Source: Motacilla alba alba
Taxonomy: Eukaryota; Chordata; Aves; Passeriformes; Motacillidae
Length of the DNA stretch: 64,000 bases
Assembly (NCBI RefSeq): GCF_015832195.1
Contig: NC_052018.1
Coordinates: 55,365,666 to 55,429,665, forward strand
Direction: 5' to 3'
The translations under genes and the position numbers were made by a program. Position 1 is the first letter of the stretch. Each line of letters begins with the position of its first letter. Under the pieces are notes generated by a model that was given only the letters and a program-made list of their open reading frames with translations, was not told the DNA's origin and made no database searches. This document shows positions 52,450-64,000 of this stretch, one piece after another.

Positions 52450-53936
52450 GAAATAAATTCACTATCTTTGGAATTGTGACAGCAAATGTGAGTTTGATGA
52501 TCTTTCCAGAAAAGTGCAAAGAGCATATGGATGAGTGTTTTGACATTACATACAAATTGTAAAAGAAGATTGCATATAATTATCTGGATGTCATCATCCT
52601 TAGGAAAACTTCTGGCATTCTTTCACTCAAAATATTTGCTTCAGCCCAACCTCCTCCAATGATTAGAACACATTTTGTGATGCTAACAGATTGTTTGTAG
52701 GAAGTTTGTAAAGAAAAAATATAATTGATGTAAAAAAGGGAAAAAATCCCTTTTAATCAGTTCCTCATGCCAAAGATTAGCAGTCATGTTGACGTGTGCA
52801 ACATAATCAGTCATAATCAAATCCTAGCTGGAATAGTACCTCAGATGTTGTTAATTGTATTCCTATTAGCCTAAATTTGTTTTACCCATTAAGTGCTGAT
52901 GGAGGAGGCAGAAACTTGTTCAAGATACTCTATATTTTCTGTTGGCAGCCTAATCAAGTTGATGGAAACACACAGAATTGCAGCACACCGTGGAAGATCA
53001 GAAATGCCCATAGGGGTTGAATTTCTGCCATGGAGAATTTGCCTTATCCTCCCTGCTTCTGGACTTAAAGACTTCAGAATGTAGCTGAAAATAATATCAT
53101 CTCTACCAGATATTCGAACCATCCTTCCAGGATTTAATCATAAATTATGGAAATCCCTACATCATTCTTATAGTACTTCATTAAATTCTAAGGCTTTTCC
53201 TTAAAAAGGTACAGACTCCCTGATATTTCTCTTGGCTTTTCCACTGCTCTGAGATTTAGGTAGCGTGCTAGCATGTGCAGTTCAATATTGTTTCAACCTA
53301 CAGGATTCAACATCTCTTTTTGAAGTGAAAATATGCTTTCCTGCAACCTCCATCAGACATGCAAAGTTCACAGCCCTCTCTGAGACCTCCCACTGTGGCT
53401 AGGAAGAATTTTTGCTGAAGTTCTCAGAAAATACTTACTTTCCTTACTTCAGTTCCCAATACTTCTTTCACCATTTTGTCCTATACTCCACTTGCTCCTT
53501 CCCCATTTTAACCTTTTCTGCAATGTTCTATCAATACTACTTGACCAAGATTTATGAAATAATATATAGGCAAATAAAAAAAAGGTAGCTGTGCTTTTAC
53601 GAGGGAAGAAAATTTAGTAAAAGCCCTTTTGAAAAGATAGTGTTAACAAGGAAGTTGCAGTGACTTCAAATGTACATTTTTCAAGATTTGAGGCTTACAG
53701 ACTTTAATACAGTGTAAATTCATGGTCATACAACAGTTCACCATATACAGGTGTTGTACCTGGCTTCACACTTGCATTTCTCCCTCCTTTTGTTCGAGAG
53801 AACTCCATGAAAAAGGGACATAATTACTCAAGGAAGGGCAGTTTCAATGTTTTTGCTTCTCTTCCACAGGTGGGATGCCCATAAACTACGTGAAGATTAT
53901 ATCATGACTAAAATGAAATTTTCACAATACATAATG

Positions 53937-54425
53937 TTAAAATATGTTTCTACGCGCTTCCTTCCCAAATCCAAAATATAGGGTGATAGTGGATGCCCCT
54001 TCTACTGCCAGATTCTGGCAAGAAATAGCACCTGCTTCACAAGATTGCTGGGTAACTAAATATCTCGTTTTGATCAGCTTTATAAATTCAGAGGCCTGTT
54101 GCTCTGGCCAGAAATGAACATCTATTGTTAAAGAGGTATTATTTGACCATTTCTTCCAGCTTGTCAATTTTATTTTGACCCTGTTTTCCATGGCTGTGAT
54201 ACACATTTTGCCTTTCTCTGAGGTTAGTAAACTGCAACAGCAATGTTTTGCATCATGCTTCTTACTGCTGCACTTCATGTGGTCTAGGACAGAACTTGTT
54301 TGAATCTGACCGAAAGTCCCCATAGCCATTGCCCTTCTCCAGGAATGGTCAATGAGGATAAATAGAGAAAAGTATAAACATAGATGAAGAACACAGAAGT
54401 ATTTTCTAAGAAAATCTGCCTTCAT
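53937..54425 (-). other. Longest open frame (162 codons), unrecognised
   Basis: The frame runs from ATG at 54425 to TAA at 53937. It stays open about 19 codons further upstream to a TGA, so roughly 181 codons lie between stops. The N-terminus (MKADFLRKY, then FCVLHLCLYFSLFILI) resembles a signal peptide or membrane anchor. The rest has scattered cysteines, including a CCC triplet, and one N-glycosylation sequon (NNTS). I recognise no family. The start context is poor (C at -3, A at +4). By my rough estimate from base composition, a stop-free stretch this long is expected well under once in the window, so it is a mild outlier. It could be a real single-exon or partial gene, or chance. Confidence 0.2.
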
Positions 54426-55228
54426 ATGGCAGTTTGTGGCGAGGCATCTCTTGAATAAAAAAATGCTACCTTTGGATGTAATTCATCTCTTGATGGGCTT
54501 TTCTCCCAAATTAGTGCAGAAAACATCTGAGTTGGGAAGAAAAAGTTCTGTTAAATCTAGTACCCTACCTCTCTCAAAAATAGTTTGTGGAATTTTTGCC
54601 CTCGCTACTACTACCTATAGTAGATATTACACCATGTGTCATGACAAGTACCATTCCAAATAGTGGTTGACAAAATTGATAATTCTTTTCTCTCAGCTTG
54701 TTGTTGTGAATGTGCTTTTTGGTTCTTACAGTTCAATTTTAAACATCATCTTGCGTAAAGAGGGATCAGAAAAAAATTATTTGTAATACATATTCTTTGT
54801 TTTTAAAAAAAAAAATGTCTCTGTACAGCAATCATTTGGAAACATTATTTGTCTCAGTTCTGCTCTTGAAACATGGCTTGAGTCTGGCTGCCAAGTTGCT
54901 CTTTCCTGTCACACATTCTACTGATTCTGCAGCCAGGCTGCTGAGTACTATCTTCAGTTTACTGCTATTGTGCCAGTGTACAACAACAAAATCCACATAA
55001 TTATAGTTTAGCACAATTCATTCTGGCTCAGCAAGCAGCCATTGTCCCTTTGGTGCTCTACAACAGCAGTTACCTGAAAAACCTCAATGTTCGCATCTTA
55101 AATCTTTTCCTTTTGGTTTCAAGTCCAGGAGGTCTTTAAGACTGGTGACAACACAAACAGGCCAAGATCCTTCTATGCAATCATGCCAGAATGCACAAGA
55201 TTTTCTTGGATTATCTCAGTATTTAGGG

Positions 55229-55253
55229 ATTTATTTATTTATTTATTTGTTTG
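55229..55253. repeat. (ATTT)n microsatellite
   Basis: About five ATTT units are followed by GTTTG. Confidence 0.9.
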
Positions 55254-58200
55254 CTTGTACTGTATGAACACAGTCATTTCTAGTAGAAAAATGGTGATGC
55301 AGAGTAGAGAAACACTAATATTTGTCTTAAATTTATACCATCTACATCAAGATATGTTTAGACTGCCACAGCATATGATGCTTTTTATCCATACAGATCA
55401 AAGAAGTCAAGTTATCTTCCCAGCCCTCCATCCCCAAACACACTGAGCAGTGGCAAAACTTCAGTATTATTTTAAAGTGTTCACACATTGAAAAAGAAAG
55501 TCGCTGCCTATCTGCTAATATTTTTTCTTGGCACAATCACTTCTACTTGCTACCAAAATGCCACTTAGGTGCTACAAGAAAGGAGTTGAATTATGATGAG
55601 AATTTCTGATCTGGTTGGCAATCTGTCATTACGTATTTCGTCTTTCCTCTCCAGTTCTTTACTCTGCTACCAGGCAATCTATGGGAGATCTACCTCAGCC
55701 AGTCTTGACCACAGGTCATTTATGGTCTGTGGAGCAGTAGGCAGTGTTTCTTAGGAAAAGACAGTATATTCTGTTTTGTTCATCATAGAAAGCAGGAGTC
55801 ATGAGCTCTTGAGTCATTCACCAAGGACATGGGATATCATAATTATGTTAGTTACATCATCCTTTTCTTCTGCCACCACATACTACCCTATCTACCTCCT
55901 CTCCCAGTTTCACAAACTCACTCTGAGGACAGCAGCTGCTGTCCAAGATGTTAAGAAAGACTTAACGTCTCTACTTTGTAACTTTATTTTTGTCTCCTGT
56001 TTGTTAGTATGGGACACAGAATTTTGCAGACTTTATCTCTCAAGTGAATCTGACAAATGGATTTCCTGTCAGTCAGGCTTTTGTCGGTATGGCATTGTCA
56101 GAAATGGCTTTTTTTGTTGTATTTTACACAGCACAAAGATTTTTATGTGAAATTTTTGGAGTTAGGATAGGCTGTGTTTTTCTCATTCAGGAACACAAAT
56201 AGAAGACAGAAAACTAGGAGAAAAAAAACAATAAATCCTTTAAAAATGTTTATTTTGTGACATCAATGAAACTTATACTGAAGGAAATAGAAAATTCAGA
56301 TTTTCCCTAATTAACCAAGATCAGATATCAAAAGGATCTGGGGAAATTGGACTGTGAATCTCATTCTCTGTACTCAGTTGCTGGAGTGAGACAGATGCAT
56401 TTGCAGGTATTAAATGGACCTACACAGACTGCTTTCAGTGCTCTCCCTGTGCCCTGTTAAGCAAGCCAGTCTGCTTCCAGAAAGTGTCTAACACTTCCAA
56501 ATGAAAATGGTAGCTTCTTCTGAGCACCTGACATCCAATTGTGCAGCTATGACTACTCCAAGATAATTGCACAGGGTCCTGGCTTTGATGTGCTGAGTCT
56601 CAATTCAGTGGCTCCCAAAAGCAATCAATAGAGATTTCAAACCTAATGAAACAGGTCAAGTGCTTAAGTATTTCCGAAAACCCAAGGAAAAGTCGGTTAC
56701 ACAACACCTTCTGAAATCAAGCCTCTGGTGTGCTAATGCTGGTAGTGGTGGCATGCAATATTGGGTGATATTTTTCCAGTAGCTCTTCAGGATCAGACAC
56801 TTCCTACACTTTGTCAAGTCTGGCTTTGAGGCATTCCTAAAATGCAGGGGGATCATGAAAAAATTTGTGCAATGAGGAACTTGCAATGTGGTGAAAGGAA
56901 CTAAAACTAGGTCCCTCCCTGAACAAAAACAGATGGAAAAATACAGACAGACCACATCAGTGCTCCATGACCTACATCAAACCACCCTCCCAAACATCTC
57001 CTAAACCAGTACAAGAACCACATCAGAATAAACTTCCTATTGCTGGGATCTGTCAGACCAACAGCTTACAAGCATTGGGGCATGACCCAAAAGTGGGTCA
57101 CCAGAGGACACCCAACTGGGTTTCATCCCACCAACTGAAAGGGCAGTAAATCCCTGTGGTTGCTAAAACCAAGCTGGAATTTTAAGCCCAGTGAGAAGGA
57201 GCAATTCTTTCCCTCACCCACACCTTCCCTTCCTGCTGTAGTTGTGCTTGCCCTGGATTCCATCTTCACTTGCCCACAGCAAAGCAGATGACTCCCTGTC
57301 TCTACTGAGTAGTGGCTCTTCAGTTGCTCTCTCAGCTCCCCGTTGTTCCTGTTTAGCACTGACAAAGTGCCCATGTGATGCCACAGTACTGTGTCAGAGC
57401 AATGTTGCCCAGGTGCTGAGGAGCACAGAAACAGCCCTATTCCATCCCTATGATTTGCCGGGAAAACAGCCTCCAGGGTTCCTCACCTTGCAAACTCAGG
57501 CATAGTGGTTTATGGTTTTCAGCTCATGCTTAAGGTTACCAAGCCCACTTGGTTACATGTTATTATTTCCCACATGGTCAACTCCTCATAAAGTAAGACA
57601 ATGTTTATATTAGATATGAAACTTAAAATGCTTATATTTTTGTTAAGGGGGAGGAGGAAGACAGCAAATGCAGTCACACAAGAACGTAGCAAGAGCTTCC
57701 CAGCCAACTCATTCCCTAAGAGCATATGAATAAATGAATATGAGCAAATGAATAAATTTTTATATGAATAAAAATTTAATGGAAAAACTAAGAAAGTTTC
57801 TAGGCCACCAATCAAACTGTGAAGTCCAGCATGAGAGGAGCATTTCAGTATTTTACAACTAGTGCTGACGTTTCTCTAGCTGATAAAGGGCTCTCTCAAT
57901 GTCACAGATGGGACATTTGTCTTCCAGACTTTTCTGCACAGGGGCAAGTCAAAATGCAGCCATTTCTACTTTATAATAACAGTTTCAATAAGTATCAACA
58001 AGAAAAAATTCTTAAAAAATTAGAAATAGTAAAAATGTTTACTTGCCTGGAACACTGTGTCCCTGTGGTAATTGCAATGCAAATAGAGAGTGAAAACAGT
58101 GTTCCTGCCTTTGTTTGTATCTTAATGAAATGGGCAGGTAATTGCACATGAGGAAACAAGACAGCAAAATCTGAAGCAGGGTTTACAATACATAAACTGT

Positions 58201-59754
58201 TATTATGTTTTTCTCTGAATATCACATTAGAAATTCCAAGGCAAATCCTACTGTATCACAACTGCTGGCACTCCACTAGATTTCAGTAGGGCAGGAACAG
58301 TTAATGGTATTTGTGTTAGAAGCACAGAAGGCACTGTTAGTTCCCTAAAGTGAGAATCATACCTAATGTTGCATTAATACTGCTCTTTTATCTACTAAAA
58401 CGGCTTTAGGCTCTAGTCTCAAGTGTTTAGTAGGTTTTATGGTGTTAACTTACTGTGACATCCCTCAGCAGCTGAAGCACAGATAATGCTATCTTGCAGA
58501 TAACAAGCATGCATGTGGGTAATCCATTTAAGTTCTTTCCTAGATTATCTACCAGTAGTAAAAGTGCTTTAAAATTAATCATTCTTTCTGTTGTATTTTG
58601 CTCAGAAAATCCATACTCTTCTTATCAAGAGTCAATAAAATCATTCACAAACATTAAATAAGTATGGTAGGGAGTTTTAAAACATTGACTTAAAGAAAAT
58701 TGTAAGTATATACTTTGCATGCCTAAGCTTCTCTGTTTCACTACTGGGCTCTGGATGGCAACATTGATATGATATAACTGTGGCTTCAAAACCCCCCTGC
58801 CCCTTGTCTGACATCTCTCCTGCTGTGTACCCAGGCTTGAAATGGATTTTATGGTGTTCACAAGATATTAATGAGGTCTTGATGTGTTCTGTTATTATTG
58901 TTGATATCACTGTTGCATCAGTGATACAGTTTGCTCAAGATTTATACATATGTATTCCTTCTCAGGGAGAGATCGGTTTTGAGTTCCTGTCAGTTGAATG
59001 TATATATATTCATCATTGCTGGGAACAGCTTATGATTTCCTGGGATCCTGAGAAAAGCAAAATGTATTCTGTCTTTGGAGAATAAATCAAGAAAGCATTT
59101 GATGTTTGGATTATTTTATCTGAAAGGCAATAATTTTCTCAGAAGAGCTCTAGAGTAATGCACAAGCATAGTGACACATGCAGCTCAATACAATACAGAT
59201 TTGCATGCAACAGACTCACGAGAGGTAGACAGCTGCTGTGGTGATTTGCCAGGTGCACCAATCATCTTCCTGTCATAGGATATATAAACAAAAAAAAAAA
59301 AGAAATTCAGTGGAGCCCATTTCTTACTCTTTGGTAAACTCATTTCAGATCTCCCATTTTAAAAAATCCTGCTTTTTGGGGTGGCGGTGGTGATAAAAAT
59401 AAAATTTCTGCTCCTCACCTTCTAACTCCTTAGAATAAGGGGAAAAAATCACATTCCTTTATTCTCTATTCCTTTTCTTTGGGTACTGGAGAATATTCCT
59501 CCAATGTCTTTTTGCTGCCCAATTAGACACTTTTCATCTGCTTGGTGTAGTCACTGAAGATTAATTTGAGCTGGTTTAAATTGAAAATACTGTTACATTA
59601 TGCTCACTTGAGCAGATTTTTATTGAACCGTGTTGATGATATTTATTTATCGTCAACACCCAGCTCTGGTTACATATGACAGAGTTTAACCTGTAGAAGA
59701 TTTACTATGGTGAGTTTAAATACTAGAGGATGACAAAACTACATTGTGCTGACA

Positions 59755-59781
59755 ATGCCATGCCATGCCATGTCATGACAT
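59755..59781. repeat. (ATGCC)n pentanucleotide repeat
   Basis: Three perfect ATGCC units (59755-59769) are followed by ATGTC, ATGAC and AT. Confidence 0.9.
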
Positions 59782-60670
59782 ACAATCCTAATTCCTTTTG
59801 CTCCTCTGAACTACATGTTCAGTAATATCTCTGCATTTGGCTAAAATTGAGAGGTTCATTGCCCCTCGTAGAAGCTGGATATAAATTAAGCACAGACACT
59901 GCTCTTTGGGAACTGTCTTACCTCCCTTTGGTCTCAGTGTCCACTCTCACACCTCACCTCCCCTTGAACCTGGGCAGCATATCATGGATGGAAGAACCAA
60001 AGCTAGACAAATAAGTATGATATACACAGTGTACTTCCAAAACTCTTTGGTGCAAAGCCAGCAGTGGGTTGTTGAAAAGCATGATAGAAGGCTGTTACTT
60101 ACAATATTCCAGCTGCTGTCATAAAAAATCATGCTGCTTTAAGTAAATGCTAGTAAAATATCACATTCCTTCCTTCAGTAATAAATTAAACAGTTTATGA
60201 AAATATTACAGAGTGAAAAATATTTGGGAGGGTCTGGTTTTTCTTAAAACAGCTGGACCTACAAGTTTTGCAAAGTACAGCACCATTTCCACATCTTTTG
60301 AAATAAGCATAGTAGTTAATACACAGTTGGCTGTTTTTATCCTTGCTCAATTCTTGCCACAGGAGCCTACTGGATGGATGATCTCAAGAAGGAGAGAAAT
60401 AGAAGGTATAGATATAATATACAGTTGATAGAATTAGAAACTAATAGCTAGAAGAGCAGTGATCTAATGCATATTCATGGAAAGAGACTCCCTTCATATA
60501 TTTCAGATATATGCACTGGTTTCTGTGCTGATCCAGTGCTGTGGTATTAGATATCCCAAATGCATGAAATCCTGTTTTCTTCTGCCTTTGAAGTATTAGT
60601 ATGACTTCAAGGGGGAAAGGAAAAGACTGGTAGAGCTTTTGAAAGGCTTACTGCAGGATCTGTAAAATTA

Positions 60671-60698
60671 GTAATTATTAATATTAATTAATAATTAC
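60671..60698. repeat. A+T-rich hairpin of 12-bp arms
   Basis: GTAATTATTAAT (60671-60682) pairs perfectly with ATTAATAATTAC (60687-60698) around ATTA. The element is dense in TAAT/ATTA, the core recognised by homeodomain proteins. Confidence 0.88.
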
Positions 60699-60743
60699 AT
60701 TTGTAAGTACGAAACAAAAAAGGACTGAAGTTTATTGCAGAGG

Positions 60744-60760
60744 GAATTCTAGAATTCTAG
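60744..60760. repeat. Overlapping palindromes GAATTCTAGAATTC
   Basis: GAATTCTAGAATTC (60744-60757) and CTAGAATTCTAG (60749-60760) are both perfect palindromes. They arise from a duplicated GAATTCTA unit. Confidence 0.85.
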
Positions 60761-63700
60761 GTTAGGTACAGCATGGGTCTTGTGCTATACATGTAGAGGT
60801 TAGGCTAGAAAAGAGATTAAGCAAAGACCTATTAATTCAGAGTCCGTCTTCCTGAAAAAGCAAGAGATCAGGCCAAACTGAAATTGATGCCCGGTGACTT
60901 CAATGACTAGATCATAGTCTTATGATACAAGGCACATTACATAGTAAACTGAGCTAGGGCCAAGAATAATGAACAGAGATCTCATTAACTGAGATTCTGC
61001 AAGTTCTAAATTTTAGTAAATCATTTTAATGCCACCTGTCACCACTAAGTGGCAAAAATAATACAGTGAAAGCACTCTGTATTTGCAGTACCGGACATGC
61101 CTAGCATACTCCCTATGAGTCCACAGAGATTATAAAAATACAAGCAAATGGTTTTTAATCAGACCAAATTAATTTATTCTTAATCCTTCCCAAGTTTTTT
61201 TCCAGTAATAATACTGGTGCTGTCCCTGGAAATTTTTTATCACACACAGGACATAATTCTTTTTAAAGCTATGGGAATGCACATGCAAACATGTTTTGCA
61301 AATGTGTAGACAGTATGGGCAAGGTTAAAATTCAAAGTAGACTAAAAGGAGCAAATTCTAATCTTGCAGAATATGTAAGCTAACTCACTGTTCTGTGTGA
61401 CAAATGATTTTGGTGTGCCACAATGCTTTGACAAATGATAACTTAAAATTTTGGGAGCAGCAGAGTTATGGTGATCAAAACATAACTGTAGCAGAAAATC
61501 TGTGGCTATGTCAAAGAACTTTTTCACATTGTTTACCTCTATCTGTTGCCCACCTTTGCTTTGCTGGTATCCTTCTAGTCTGATCCTCATAAAAGTAGAT
61601 CCACCAAGGGGAAATGTCACACAGAGTTGAAGAAACTTTTAACAGGAAGGTGGATCATGGAAACATTTAACAGGAAAATGGAATATATTATTCCAGTGCT
61701 AATGAATAAAGTGAGAGCAAATTTATGTAAATACAGTCCAAGTAACAAAATTTATAATTTCTGTCTCTGAAAGCTGGATGAAGAATGAGCTGTAGACCGA
61801 ATTATGATCTAGCTCAGCATTAACCATCTGGTGTGATAGGAAAAGGTACTAGTTATGCAAAACTGCATACTATTCAGTCTGCTTTTAACCACAATTTATC
61901 AAGACATCTCTTACTTAGGGATATTACTTCTGGCTTATCAAGCATTCCCATAGACTAGAAATTTTGCTGTATTTCAGGGAGCAGTGTATTTCAGTGATGA
62001 CTGGGGTGAGACTAAACCCAGCAATAGCAGCAATGATAACAATGAATATTATGCTCCACAATCTGGATGACTACCTGTTCAAAGATTATCTGATTTCTTA
62101 GACCAGGAATAACACCATGCTAGACTTTCTGCAGAATGTCATTTTGTTTTAAGCATGTTGATCATTCTTACACAGACGTTTATTTGGAGGCCACTACAGC
62201 AAAGGAGAAAGTGGATTTCTATTGATGGCTCCTTCCTCTTAGGTGACAAAGACCTGTGAAGCTAAATGTAAGTGTTTCCTTCTTTATTTCCAGATATTTG
62301 AACATGAACTAAAGGGGAGGTAGAAATCTATCTGGAAAAACCAGTAAATGTTAGTTTTGTCAGAATTTTCTTGCTAATGAACAGTATTCTGAGCCACTGA
62401 GTAAGTGTGGAACATCTACAGAAATCAGGAATATCTTTTCAGCTTTTCTCTTTGAAGCTGGCATCTCCTCAATGACTGTAGGAGGAGAGAGGAATTCTCC
62501 TTGGGGGAGGACTGCTGGAGGACAATATTTTGTGTTTGGTGTTTCAGGTGATAAGTGATCTGTGATGATCCAGAGAGCTTATTCCAGACTCCTCCTGACA
62601 CTACCACCTTCTGTAAAATTTCTGCTGGATCCTGTGACCGCAATCATATGCCACGAACACTTTGAGCAACTCTAGACCGGCTCTGCCAGGAAATTTATGA
62701 TGTGCCTTATAGGAAATAAATCTTTTCATGTTTGGAACAGTCTACCTCAGTCATGCAAATCAGAACTGAGTCTGGAAATCAGAAAGAACAGCAGAACCAC
62801 AAGCAATTATCTTGGCTCTTTCATTAACTGAAATGGCTGACTTAAGTAACAATTAGTGCTTTATCCTCTGTAACAAAATGAGCAGACTGTCAGGTTTCCT
62901 GTGAAATTTCTGGTGTTCAATTAAATTATACCCATGAGATAGGGAGCCCTGCTTTTGGCTGGTGTGTTATGGGCACATGCATGACCCTCTGCCCCCACTG
63001 CATGTGGAGCAGGGAGGACGGGCCCACGCTCACCAACCAGGGCCCTAAGCCACTAACAAATGGTCCCCGGCACACAGAGACCAGCCCACAGTTAAGGAGA
63101 CTGTAAGCGGGAGGTACAAAGATACCTGAGCCCTTTATCTCCTTTTGAAGTCACGGAGATTCAGAGGAGAGCAAGGTGCCTGTGGAATGGAAAACACTCT
63201 CTGTATCTTGGCATGTGTCAATCTATGATCTATTTTTCACCTGCCCATTCAAAATGTAGAGACTGCAAACAAGAAGGAAAGGCCACTTGTCCATTTATAG
63301 CACATCAGGTTCACACAACAGGTCTGATAGAATTTCACCACAAAATACCTGCATTATCAGCATGGCAGCCTATGAAAACAAAATTCTTTAATGTATTTTT
63401 AAAGAATTGTCTTTTGTTCTTTGCAATTAACTGATTTTTGTACATGTAAATTACGTACACAGTCACAGACATTAAAATCTGGTTATATGTTTCAAACTCA
63501 GTTCCTTGAAATCAGTGCAGCCACTGATACTAGAAAAATAAATAAAAATGTTCCTTCTCTTGTGAGAAAAAAAAACCATACCAAATGCACGTATGTTGCA
63601 TTTACATGGATATCTTACATTTGAACATACTCACAACCCAGAGAAGTGGCAGTCATAATAATCATACAGATAATTGCATCATACTCACAATAAAGATGTT

Positions 63701-64000
63701 ACTTGGAAACAATTCAATTATTTGACAAAAACATATGTCATTTATGATCTCATTATTCTTAAATTAATGTCAAGCCTTTGATTAAGTATTGAAAGAACCA
63801 TATGTCCAGATTTGTCTCTTACACATCCGGTGGTAATCAACACGGATATTCACAGTAATAACATCAAAATTTGAGTACATCAAATGTCATGAAAAACTGT
63901 AAAATCTGGATGTTTATCCTATGTCTGTAACAAAGCCATCTGAACTTCCTTCATTTGCAAAGCTTTTCTGGAAACACCAAGGAACCAATATTCATGTAGA
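60761..64000. other. Non-coding stretch, GC-rich patch at 62.94-63.13 kb
   Basis: No open frame above 92 codons was seen. A short GC-rich patch (about 62940-63130) contains GGGCCCACGCTCACC and GGTCCCCGGCACAC and stands out in A+T-rich flanks. I cannot assign it to an element or exon. The window end cuts nothing recognisable. Confidence 0.5.

Larger units (their letters stand above)
48022..53936. other. A+T-rich non-coding stretch with palindromes and simple tracts
   Basis: Open frames stay at or below 104 codons. Minus-strand frames at 49419-49105 and 49860-49576 are unremarkable. I recognised no transposon. Named local features are the palindromes at 48731, the C run at 51917 and the T/G tract at 52384. 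Confidence 0.55.
54426..60670. other. Non-coding stretch, GC-richer at 57.0-57.5 kb
   Basis: Open frames reach 124 codons (55776-56150) with no motif. The interval from about 56990 to 57510 is richer in GC than its flanks but holds no recognised element. An A run lies at about 59290-59301. Confidence 0.55.

Overview
The window looks like intergenic or intronic DNA from a bird, probably a passerine. It is A+T-rich (about 60% by eye) and CpG-poor, with no CpG island, no operon structure and no long reading frame. The placement rests on three things. First, 9.88-10.19 kb holds an eroded CR1 LINE, the dominant retroposon of birds and other sauropsids. Second, 22.07-22.39 kb holds an antisense long terminal repeat resembling an abundant avian endogenous-retrovirus LTR. 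Third, A/C-rich (or T/G-rich) simple tracts of the AAACCC/CCAAA kind recur, and I associate these with songbird genomes. There are no Alu, B1 or L1 elements of the mammalian kind.

No protein-coding gene can be called with confidence. The longest ATG-initiated open frame is 162 codons (53937-54425, minus strand). It begins with a signal-peptide-like hydrophobic stretch but matches no family I recognise. A block of plus-strand open segments at 46.9-48.0 kb reads protein-like across at least two frames. It could be a decayed gene, or it could be chance. Nothing resembling a tRNA, rRNA, snRNA or CRISPR array was seen.

Layout: 0-9.8 kb is plain non-coding DNA with small tandem duplications (1.3 and 6.6 kb), paired short hairpins (6.4 kb) and a pyrimidine-rich, GC-richer patch (4.6-5.8 kb). 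9.9-10.2 kb is the CR1 fragment. A (TATC)n microsatellite lies at 13.1 kb, two consecutive hairpins at 15.3 kb, an interferon-response-like motif at 16.3 kb and a GAT/TAA microsatellite at 19.3 kb. The LTR is at 22.1 kb and a long hairpin at 23.4 kb. A 32-base poly(A) run (26.0 kb), a GC-rich patch (26.2-27.2 kb) and a G-quadruplex motif (27.1 kb) follow. 27-40 kb is mostly featureless A+T-rich sequence. 40.2-43.3 kb is poor in open frames on both strands. A near-perfect hairpin carrying forkhead-type motifs sits at 47.5 kb, A+T-rich palindromes at 48.7 and 60.7 kb, an ATGCC repeat at 59.8 kb and a GC-rich patch at 63.0 kb.

No set of genes works together here. Functional content, if any, is most likely regulatory or structural, and it needs comparative alignment and transcript data to judge. 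I saw no convincing undescribed gene system. The best leads are the 47.5 kb hairpin with the surrounding coding-like block, the 23.4 kb hairpin, and the 162-codon frame.
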